A DNA stretch of 64,000 bases. Source: Selenihalanaerobacter shriftii. Lineage in GTDB: Bacteria; Bacillota; Halanaerobiia; Halobacteroidales; Acetohalobiaceae. The position numbers were made by a program, and so were the translations under genes. Positions 9,558 through 16,293 of this stretch are shown in pieces. The notes beneath the pieces were generated by a model, which did not search any database, was not told the DNA's origin, and worked only from the letters and a program-made list of their open reading frames with translations. Where the stretch lies: contig NZ_FUWM01000004.1 in assembly GCF_900167185.1 (NCBI RefSeq), forward strand, positions 62,001 to 126,000, in the 5' to 3' direction. The first letter of the stretch is position 1, and each line of letters starts with the position of its first letter.

Positions 9558-9914
9558 TTACCAGCCACCACGCATCATACCGGGTCCATATCTACCTCGC
9601 ATGCCTGGTCCATAACCGCCCATCATACCTGGACCACCGCAAGGCATTCCAGATCCTCTATAGCCTGGATTACCATAGCCCGCATTACTATACTCTTTCA
9701 TAGCTTCTAATCTGTTTAACATATAATCTGCTTGCTTTTGAGTAATAGCTCCTTGATCTAACTGTTGTTGGATATATTCCTTTTGAGCTTCATATTGTGC
9801 TTCATAGTCTCCATTTCCATTACCAAACCAACCGCCAAAGCCATAAGCCATAGCCATTGTTCCTAAAGAAAATACCAATGCTAGTGCTAACACTACTATT
9901 ATTGTCTTCTTCAT
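9558..9914 (-). CDS. Small secreted Gly/Met/Tyr-rich protein, DUF2680-like
   Basis: The 118-residue protein has a signal peptide (KKTIIVVLALALVFSLGTMAMA) and a middle part, residues about 40-75, rich in Q, A and K (QQLDQGAITQKQADYMLNRL). This helical segment resembles DUF2680 proteins of anaerobic Firmicutes. The C-terminal 45 residues are a low-complexity tail of Gly, Met, Pro and Arg with repeats of GPGMM/GYGPGM. Methionine-rich tails sometimes bind copper or silver, but there is no evidence here. A short inverted repeat (TTACCC-5-GGGTAA, 9940-9956) lies upstream of the start and could be an operator. Function is unknown. Confidence 0.65.
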   Translation of the reverse strand: MKKTIIVVLALALVFSLGTMAMAYGFGGWFGNGNGDYEAQYEAQKEYIQQQLDQGAITQKQADYMLNRLEAMKEYSNAGYGNPGYRGSGMPCGGPGMMGGYGPGMRGRYGPGMMRGGW

Positions 9915-10135
9915 CTATATCACTCCTTTCTCATTTTATTTACCCTTCCGGGGTAAGCTATCTAACTCTTAATTATATTGTATAAGGAGAATATGAAAAT
10001 ATAATGAAGAAAATATGAAAAGTATATGAAATAACTCCTAAGGGGTACTTAGGATAAAATTATGCAGATTATTAATAACAACTTTTAATTATATGAATAT
10101 AATATTTTAAAAGTTATAAAGGAGGTTATCAGAGT

Positions 10136-10900
10136 ATGGGCAATGTTAAACAAGATAAACTTGAATTAAATCAAGTTAATGAAGAAGTTATAATTCACCA
10201 ACAACCAGATGAAGTACCTCGAACCAGCTTACCACAAATTGGAGCACCGGCACCTGAATTTACAGCTATGTCTACCTTTGGTGAAGTATCACTGAGTGAT
10301 TATAGAGGAGATTGGCTAGTCCTTTTTGCTCATCCCGGCGACTTTACTCCTGTCTGAACGACTGAATTTATTGCCTTTGCAGAGGCATACGATGAGTTTC
10401 AAGAGTTAGATGCTGAATTACTCGGCTTAAGCGTTGGTTCTATACCAACTCACCTAGCTTGGGTAGAAGATATTTATGAAAATACTGGAGTAAAAATCCC
10501 TTTTCCAGTTATTGCAGATGTTAATATGAGAATATCTGAACTTTATGGAATGATTTCTGAAGCAGAAAGTGCTACTTCTACTGTAAGACCAGTATTTATT
10601 ATTGACCCTCAAGGCATATTACGAGCTATTATCTACTATCCTTTAGAATTAGGTAGATCCATTCCAGAAATACTAAGAGCAGTCAAAGGTCTCCAAACAG
10701 CAGACCGCTATGAAGCAGGTATACCTGCTAATTGGCAGCCTGGAGAACCTGTTGTTTTACCACCACCTTCAACTTATGATCAGCTTAGAGATAGAGTAGA
10801 AAATCCACCACCAGGTGTAGACTGTCTAACTTGGTATCTGTGTTACAGAGACCTTAATAATAGGAATAATAATAGAAGTAGAAATAGAAGTAGAGAGTAA
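10136..10900 (+). CDS. Selenocysteine peroxiredoxin (1-Cys/Prx6-like), UGA at 10355-10357
   Basis: Reading through one in-frame TGA gives a 254-residue peroxiredoxin. The TGA is codon 74 and sits exactly at the peroxidatic position: HPGDFTPV-U-TTEF, where ordinary members have DFTPVCTTE. Downstream the frame stays open and keeps family features (GLSVGSIPTHLAWVEDI, the arginine in TVRPVFIID, and the C-terminal domain with WQPGEPVVLPPP). It would reduce peroxides in the cytoplasm. The ATG has AAGGAGG eight bases before it. Residues 1-35 are an N-terminal extension, and the last 16 residues are a repetitive Asn/Arg/Ser tail. Two cysteines near the C-terminus (DCLTWYLC) might resolve the selenenic acid. 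Selenocysteine forms of this family are known; that this is one rests on the TGA position. Confidence 0.93.
10358..10390 (+). promoter_or_regulatory. Candidate bacterial SECIS element
   Basis: Fourteen bases after the TGA, TGCCT (10372-10376) pairs with AGGCA (10383-10387) around the six-base loop TTGCAG, which holds a G. Position and size fit a bacterial SECIS hairpin that recruits SelB. The stem is short (5 bp), so the structure is plausible, not proven. Confidence 0.6.
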
Positions 10901-10914
10901 ATATGATTCACAGC

Positions 10915-10946
10915 TAAAAAAGCTCCATAAATATGGAGCTTTTTAC
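10915..10946 (+). terminator. Intrinsic terminator of the selenoperoxiredoxin gene
   Basis: AGCTCCAT (10921-10928) pairs with ATGGAGCT (10933-10940) around AAAT, with six A residues before and five T residues after it. Confidence 0.9.
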
Positions 10947-11085
10947 TCTTTTAGATTTTGAATTTTTATTATCTTCTGATTTAATATGTATTAAATTAGT
11001 ATTAGTAAAGTTTTATTTTGACTATATATTAAAATCTATAATTAATATTTAACCCTTTTAATTTATACAATATATAATTCTATCT

Positions 11086-11346
11086 TTACTTCCTAATCTT
11101 CTTACCTGAATATGTAAATTGATCTCGGTCCATATCCACATAATTTCCTCTTATATCATCTTCCTTGATTATACCTATTTTATTCCCACAATTCTTACAG
11201 AATAATTTATTATCTTTAATTTCTCCATCATATATTCTTTTAATTTTACTTTCCCAACATCTCAATACTTTTCCCTTACCTATCTTTTTATACTTAATTA
11301 TCTTTGATTTACATTTGCCACATTTTATAGTTAAAATTAAAATCAC
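11086..11346 (-). CDS. Small zinc-ribbon protein of unknown function
   Basis: The 86-residue lysine-rich protein has two Cys-X2-Cys knuckles, CGKC near residue 9 and CKNC near residue 51, plus a single cysteine at LRCWES. Two knuckles about 40 residues apart can bind one zinc ion. The rest is basic. The frame begins with GTG at 11346, but GAGGTG itself is the best ribosome site, so the true start may be a non-standard codon a few bases later (an ATT lies in frame). No match to a named family was recognised. It lies 40 bases after the end of the next gene upstream and may be co-transcribed with it. Confidence 0.55.
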   Translation of the reverse strand: MILILTIKCGKCKSKIIKYKKIGKGKVLRCWESKIKRIYDGEIKDNKLFCKNCGNKIGIIKEDDIRGNYVDMDRDQFTYSGKKIRK

Positions 11347-11387
11347 CTCACTACTAAGGTCATACTTCTAAATTAAAATAATAACAC

Positions 11388-12185
11388 TTACCCTTTAATC
11401 CGATTACATGGGTTTGGACAGTCTTTACATAATCTCTTATTACTCTTTAATTTAGACTCTCCTTTTATTTTTTTGATTAAATCCATCGCTTTCTTTATAT
11501 CTGTTTCATCTCCTTTAATAGCCAAGGTTACTGCTCCATTCGAGTCTCCTATTCCCCCTGCAGCTATCTGTATCGCCTCTACTCCAAATAATATTTCTAA
11601 AGTTTCTAACTCAGTAATAATCTTTCCATAAGTCACTGGAATTAATCCCGTCTTCATTCCTAATGAATAATCAACTTTATCTATGCCAACCATTTTACTG
11701 GCCACTTCAACTGATGATATCCTCTTCTCTAAACCAACTGGTATGAGCAAAGATGATCCTCTAGCAACCAATATCCCTAACGCTCTTCCGATCGTTCCAC
11801 CTTTTCGCTCTCCTGCTAACACTCCTGCTACTCCTTTATCATCAAAAGCATTAGCACCTTTAATAAAAATATCTTTATCAGTAAAATGTTCCATAAATTC
11901 AAGCCAATTCTGATCAGTTCTTTTCCCATTTTGTAAAGTAACAGGATTAATTCTCTTATTACTAGGAGTAACACAAGCAGCGCCTTTATCAACAATCCCT
12001 GCAGTATAATTTTCTTTTTCAAATTCATCTTCCACTAATTCCTCTGCTATATAACCGTTAGTAGTACCTCCAGCTATTATAACTTTACTACCATTCATAG
12101 CTTGTTGTACTTCTGATAGTTCTGCAATTCCTTTAGCAATTAATCGTTTTGATTCTGGTACTTTTAATGTAAATGTAGCTAACAT
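11388..12185 (-). CDS. Conserved hypothetical protein with C-terminal cysteine cluster
   Basis: The 265-residue soluble protein starts at the ATG at 12185, with GGGAGGGAG upstream; an in-frame start at 12218 has no ribosome site. I do not recognise the family. It has glycine-rich strands (SKVIIAGGTTNGYIAEEL, KGGTIGRALGILVARGSSLL and EAIQIAAGGIGDSNGAVTL) that suggest a nucleotide- or phosphate-binding alpha/beta fold. The last 15 residues carry Cys-X2-Cys-X3-Cys (LCKDCPNPC), a possible metal or Fe-S ligand set. The zinc-ribbon gene follows directly. No transmembrane segment or signal peptide is seen. Confidence 0.7.
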   Translation of the reverse strand: MLATFTLKVPESKRLIAKGIAELSEVQQAMNGSKVIIAGGTTNGYIAEELVEDEFEKENYTAGIVDKGAACVTPSNKRINPVTLQNGKRTDQNWLEFMEHFTDKDIFIKGANAFDDKGVAGVLAGERKGGTIGRALGILVARGSSLLIPVGLEKRISSVEVASKMVGIDKVDYSLGMKTGLIPVTYGKIITELETLEILFGVEAIQIAAGGIGDSNGAVTLAIKGDETDIKKAMDLIKKIKGESKLKSNKRLCKDCPNPCNRIKG

Positions 12186-12397
12186 TGATCTCCCTCCCAA
12201 TATATAATGATATACCAATATTTTGTTCTATTCATTATATATAACTTATCAATAAATTGCAAAAAATTATAATAGATAGGGTAATTAATCTTCAATAACA
12301 ATTTATTACTTATAATAACTATACTAACGCTAGTATAAAAATTTCTAACTTAGAAAAAATAAAAAAGATATATCAAAATAAATGGGAGGTGATTATA

Positions 12398-12559
12398 ATG
12401 TCTAACATTAAATGTGCGATAGAAGAATGTCAATACAATGAAAGTGACTTATGCCAAGCTTCTACAATTCAAGTAAAAGCAGGAATGCAAGATCATGTAA
12501 TCAGCACTTCGGATGACACTACATGCAAAACTTTCACCCCTAAAACAAATTTAAGTTAA
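12398..12559 (+). CDS. DUF1540-family small cysteine protein
   Basis: This 53-residue frame starts at an ATG preceded by GGGAGGTGAT (12384-12393). The protein has the DUF1540 pattern of four cysteines: IKCAIEECQYNESDLCQAS, then TTCKTFTP near the end. These small proteins are common in spore formers and are thought to bind a metal; the role is not known. It is a single-gene unit ending at a hairpin. An imperfect palindrome (ATACTA-ACGC-TAGTAT, 12321-12336) lies upstream and might be an operator. Confidence 0.85.
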   Translation: MSNIKCAIEECQYNESDLCQASTIQVKAGMQDHVISTSDDTTCKTFTPKTNLS

Positions 12560-12574
12560 ATAATAATTATTCAA

Positions 12575-12606
12575 AGACTCCTGGTTTATTGCCAGGAGTC
12601 TCAACC
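12575..12606. terminator. Hairpin between DUF1540 and germination-permease genes
   Basis: A 10-bp perfect stem (AGACTCCTGG at 12575-12584 with 12592-12601) lies between convergent genes. The T tract is weak on the plus strand and better on the minus strand (TTGAATAATTATTATTT). Confidence 0.65.
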
Positions 12607-12614
12607 TATAATCT

Positions 12615-13718
12615 TCATAATTTTTTTAATTTATAAATAGCAAATAAAATTGGTGGTAAAATTAATACATACATTATAGCAAAATAATTAGCTATACTAC
12701 TATATTCAAAAACTTGCACAATATTTTGTGGAACTAACCCTAAAAAGTAAGGTGGAACCAAAGCCAAAGCAATTAAGAATTTTGGTTCTTTAAATTTTAA
12801 TAAATTGGCTAAACCTAATCCTGCACCTACATAAACTGTAATCATAGTAGTAGTAAAACCTATTATAAACCACATAGCTACAAATGCTGAAATTAATCTT
12901 TCCGCAAAAGGTAATTGTATTTCTCGTATTAATGTCAAAGTAGGAAAAAGCATATTCTCTAATGGTGCTGCTCCAAAATATGATATGGCTAATATTATTG
13001 TTAATGAATATAATGCTATTACAAATACAATTGCTAATGAACTAATTTTAAAACATTCTTCTTTAGCTTTTTTATTTAATAATGGAAATATTATATATAT
13101 GATTTCAACACCAATTAATGCAAATAAACCTGGTCCAAAGATAGCTTGTTTAAATAATTTTGTAATTGGAGTAGTATATAATATAGGTCTTAGTCTGCCA
13201 TAATCCATATTGCCTCCTACTATATGTCCTCCTAACAAAAAAAGGAAAATTATTAATCCTGCAGGGGTTATTAATTGATTTAATCTAGCTATTGGTTCAA
13301 TTCCATGTCTAGCAATATATAATAATAATGCTAATACAGTTACATAAATTATCTCTGTTGGAGTTCTTTCCAATAATAAAGGTTTAAGACCAAGAGCAAA
13401 AATAGGTAATACTGCACTTGTAATTAATAAGAAATAAATAAGTAAGCCTAAAGACAACAATTTCCCTATGAATTTACCGACAATCTTATCAATATAATCG
13501 ATAAAAGTATCTTCAGGAAATGCTTGTCCAAGCTTAACTATGAAATACGTATCAATTATTACAATGGTACCTCCGATTAAGGGAACAATCCAACCATCTT
13601 GACTAACTCCTTTAATAGCAGTTCGAGGTAAAGTAACAATTCCAACCCCTATTAATACTCCAACTACTAACATGAACAATTGATATCTATCTATTCTATC
13701 ATTAGTAATATCTAACAT
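12615..13718 (-). CDS. Spore germination permease, GerAB/GerKB type, orphan
   Basis: The 367-residue membrane protein has about ten hydrophobic segments and the typical beginning of GerAB proteins (LDITNDRIDRYQLFMLVVG, then GIVTLPRTAI). These are APC-like permeases in the spore inner membrane that work in germinant receptors together with an A and a C subunit. I use the ATG at 13718, which has GGAGG five bases upstream; another ATG at 13736 is possible. Neither gerA-A nor gerA-C genes lie beside it, so it is either an orphan subunit or a divergent transporter. A short open stretch with no start (13854-13960) upstream could be a gene remnant. Confidence 0.82.
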   Translation of the reverse strand: MLDITNDRIDRYQLFMLVVGVLIGVGIVTLPRTAIKGVSQDGWIVPLIGGTIVIIDTYFIVKLGQAFPEDTFIDYIDKIVGKFIGKLLSLGLLIYFLLITSAVLPIFALGLKPLLLERTPTEIIYVTVLALLLYIARHGIEPIARLNQLITPAGLIIFLFLLGGHIVGGNMDYGRLRPILYTTPITKLFKQAIFGPGLFALIGVEIIYIIFPLLNKKAKEECFKISSLAIVFVIALYSLTIILAISYFGAAPLENMLFPTLTLIREIQLPFAERLISAFVAMWFIIGFTTTMITVYVGAGLGLANLLKFKEPKFLIALALVPPYFLGLVPQNIVQVFEYSSIANYFAIMYVLILPPILFAIYKLKKL

Positions 13719-14057
13719 ACTAACCTCCAATTTCATATCTATTATTACTTTATTATTAGTTATATTAAACAGTTATATTCTAAAACTATTATCTAGTTTA
13801 TCCATTAACCACTATAAGTCATATATAATTGCCTTCCTCCTAAGTTCTATTTTTTAAATACCCTCCAGCATTTCTGTTTCTCTAGATAAATCTAATTCCA
13901 GAACTTTATCTACTATATTTTCATGTATATTAAATTGGTAATTGTTAACAACTATTTTCTATATTAAAAAGGTATTTAGCTATATTGTATATAAGTATAA
14001 ACTAAAACCATAAAGATATTTATCATATTAAATTACAATAAATATGGAGGAAAATCA
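13719..14057. other. Intergenic region between divergent genes
   Basis: About 340 bases separate the germination permease and the HD-GYP gene. It must hold both promoters, but no clear consensus pair was found. On the minus strand a start-less open stretch ends with TAA at 13854-13856 (final residues ELDLSRETEMLEGI), followed by AGGAGG and a five-codon frame. This may be the rest of a decayed gene or chance. Confidence 0.4.
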
Positions 14058-15110
14058 ATGCGATTAATTAATGTGAAAAAATTAAAATCAGACATGGTAT
14101 TAGCCAAACCAATAGTAATAAATGATAGAACATTATTAAACACAGGCCATAAAAACTTAGATAAATACAAAAATAAATTACTGAATTTTGGAATTAATCA
14201 TGTTTATATTGATGATGAGTACTCAAAGGATATTGAAATTAATAATGTTATTTCTGATAAAACAAGAAACAAAAGCAAAAAAGCTATTAAAAGTGCAATG
14301 TCTAAAGTATCATTAAATAAGAAGTTTAATAGCGAAGAAATTAAAGATAATATTCGTTGTATGACAGAAGAAATAACAAATGACAACAGTATATTAACTA
14401 ACTTAACAGATATTAAAACAATCGATGATTATACATTTGCACATTCAATAAATGTTAGTGTCATATCTTTAATGATTGGAAAAGCACTTCAATATAATCA
14501 AGATGAATTAGAAAAACTAGGTATTGGTGCTATATTACATGATATCGGCAAAGTGGCAATTTCTAAATCTATTTTAACAAAACCAGGAAAAATCACAGAT
14601 GAAGAATTTAATCAAATAAAAAAACATCCAAAGCTTGGATATGATAAGTTAGGAGAATATTATGATATTACAGCTAGATCAAGAGTTGCAGTTTTAAGTC
14701 ATCATGAAAGAATAGACGGCAGTGGTTATCCAAACAACAGAGAAGGCAATGATATATATGAATTCGCTCGGATTGTTGCTGTTGCAGATGTTTTTGATGC
14801 TTTAACTAGTCATAGATGTTATCGCAATAGATGGCCCGTTCATAAAGCAACTGATTTCATCATAGCGCAAACTAATACTCATTTTGATAAGAAAATTGTT
14901 GAAGCATTTTTAAGAAATGTTGCAATATACCCTAATGGAACTATTGTCTTATTAAGCAATGGTGAAAAAGGTATAGTTACTAGCCAGAATGGATCTTTTC
15001 CTCAAAGACCTAATATTAAAGTATTTAAAAATAAAGTTGGAAAAAATTGTTCTAAAAAAATAAACTTAATGGAAAAGTTAAATATAACCATAATTGAAAC
15101 AGAGGAATAA
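14058..15110 (+). CDS. HD-GYP domain protein, probable cyclic-di-GMP phosphodiesterase
   Basis: The 350-residue cytoplasmic protein has an N-terminal region of about 100 residues that opens with MRLINVKKLKSDMVLAKPI, often found in front of HD-GYP domains. The HD-GYP domain spans about residues 120-300. It shows HSINVS, the metal-binding HDIGKVAI, and the extended loop HHERIDGSGYPN, with the GYP written in full. Such enzymes hydrolyse c-di-GMP. There is no membrane segment or receiver domain. GGAGG precedes the ATG. It is alone on the plus strand. It gives the organism a c-di-GMP breakdown enzyme, matching the c-di-GMP riboswitch at 36.2 kb. Confidence 0.88.
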   Translation: MRLINVKKLKSDMVLAKPIVINDRTLLNTGHKNLDKYKNKLLNFGINHVYIDDEYSKDIEINNVISDKTRNKSKKAIKSAMSKVSLNKKFNSEEIKDNIRCMTEEITNDNSILTNLTDIKTIDDYTFAHSINVSVISLMIGKALQYNQDELEKLGIGAILHDIGKVAISKSILTKPGKITDEEFNQIKKHPKLGYDKLGEYYDITARSRVAVLSHHERIDGSGYPNNREGNDIYEFARIVAVADVFDALTSHRCYRNRWPVHKATDFIIAQTNTHFDKKIVEAFLRNVAIYPNGTIVLLSNGEKGIVTSQNGSFPQRPNIKVFKNKVGKNCSKKINLMEKLNITIIETEE

Positions 15111-15156
15111 AAAAATATTTTTCACAACTAATACTTAAAAACGTTTAATCTAATAC

Positions 15157-16134
15157 TTATAATAATACTGTGATCAATATAGTAATTATAGTAAGTTGAC
15201 TAGCAAAGATTAAACAACCAACTAATAATGCTTTAGGTCCTTGCTTAATTAAACTAGAAATTCTAATCTTTAATCCAATTCCAGCCATGGCAATAGTCAA
15301 TAATATCTTACTTAAATCTTTTAAATACTTAACAACTGTTCCAGGTAGAATCTGTAATGTACCAATTATACTTAAAATAAAAAAGCCAATAATAAATGAG
15401 GGAATTTTAGCTTTACCTTTAGCTTCAGTCTTTTCATTCCCCATAAATAAGCTTAAAAATAATACCACTGGCCCTAATACTAAAATTCTTCCCATCTTAA
15501 CAATAGTAGCTATCTTACCTACTGCATCACTTACAGAGAAACCAGCTGCAACCACTTGACCTGTAGCCTGTAGAGTACTACCAATCATCAATCCACTAGT
15601 CAGTTCATCCAACTTTAAAACGTAAGTTGTTATAAAAGGTAAAATAAATATCCCAAAAGTCCCTAATAAATTAACTACACTTACAGAAAGTCCAATCTCT
15701 TCTTCATCTTCACTTACAATAGGCGCTGCAGCTGCAATAGCTGAAGAACCACAGATTCCATTTCCTACTCCTAATAATAAACTAAATGATTTCGAAAGCC
15801 CTAATAATCTTCCTAATATAAAACCTATACTTACTGTACTAATAACCATAGTAACAATGATTAAAATTGATGAAAAACCTAACTGACTTAATACATCTAA
15901 CTCTAATTTAAGCCCCATTAACATAATAGCTACAGCTAAAAGCTTTTTTTCAGCATATCTAATCCCTAAGTCATACTTATCATCTAATTTAAAAATATTT
16001 CCAATTATGAAGCCTAAAATAATCGCTAAAGTAACCCCACCTAAATTGGGAATCCAATTAGACAGATACCTTCCTAACATACCAATAATAACTGCTAAGA
16101 CTAATCCTGGAGTTTTATCTTTAAAATTTACCAT
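15157..16134 (-). CDS. YeiH/UPF0324-family membrane protein (putative sulfate exporter family)
   Basis: The 325-residue protein has about ten hydrophobic segments and the UPF0324 signature region GVGNGICGSSAIAAAAPIV, together with TLQATGQVVAAG. The family is annotated as putative sulfate exporters, but transport of sulfite, taurine-derived sulfonate or other anions has also been proposed, so the substrate is uncertain. The start at 16134 has AGAGAGG upstream. The gene stands alone, convergent with the HD-GYP gene. Confidence 0.85.
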   Translation of the reverse strand: MVNFKDKTPGLVLAVIIGMLGRYLSNWIPNLGGVTLAIILGFIIGNIFKLDDKYDLGIRYAEKKLLAVAIMLMGLKLELDVLSQLGFSSILIIVTMVISTVSIGFILGRLLGLSKSFSLLLGVGNGICGSSAIAAAAPIVSEDEEEIGLSVSVVNLLGTFGIFILPFITTYVLKLDELTSGLMIGSTLQATGQVVAAGFSVSDAVGKIATIVKMGRILVLGPVVLFLSLFMGNEKTEAKGKAKIPSFIIGFFILSIIGTLQILPGTVVKYLKDLSKILLTIAMAGIGLKIRISSLIKQGPKALLVGCLIFASQLTIITILITVLL

Positions 16135-16249
16135 ATTCTCTAGTCATCCTCTCTTATTAGGTATCTATCTATATTTTACTACTTATCACTACATTAGTAA
16201 AATAATATGATTTTATTAAGTATATAAGTAAATAGTTATGTATAGTATA

Positions 16250-16280
16250 AAAAAGACCTTTCTGTTAAGAAAGGCCTCCA
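16250..16280 (-). terminator. Intrinsic terminator of acnB
   Basis: On the minus strand AGGCCTTTCT pairs with AGAAAGGTCT (one G-T pair) around TAAC, followed by six T residues. It lies just after the aconitase stop codon. Confidence 0.85.
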
Positions 16281-16293
16281 TTTAATACATTTC

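Noticed and set aside
10355-10357. Reading the peroxiredoxin as a broken gene
   Set aside because: The TGA stands exactly at the catalytic residue and the rest of the frame is intact, so selenocysteine is the better explanation.
10526-10900. Independent gene starting at the ATG at 10526
   Set aside because: It is the C-terminal part of the peroxiredoxin, in frame with the part before the TGA. There is no ribosome site before 10526.
13854-13960. Small protein upstream of the germination permease
   Set aside because: There is no start codon in the open stretch and TAG codons break the frame upstream; pyrrolysine readthrough was considered, but nothing supports it.
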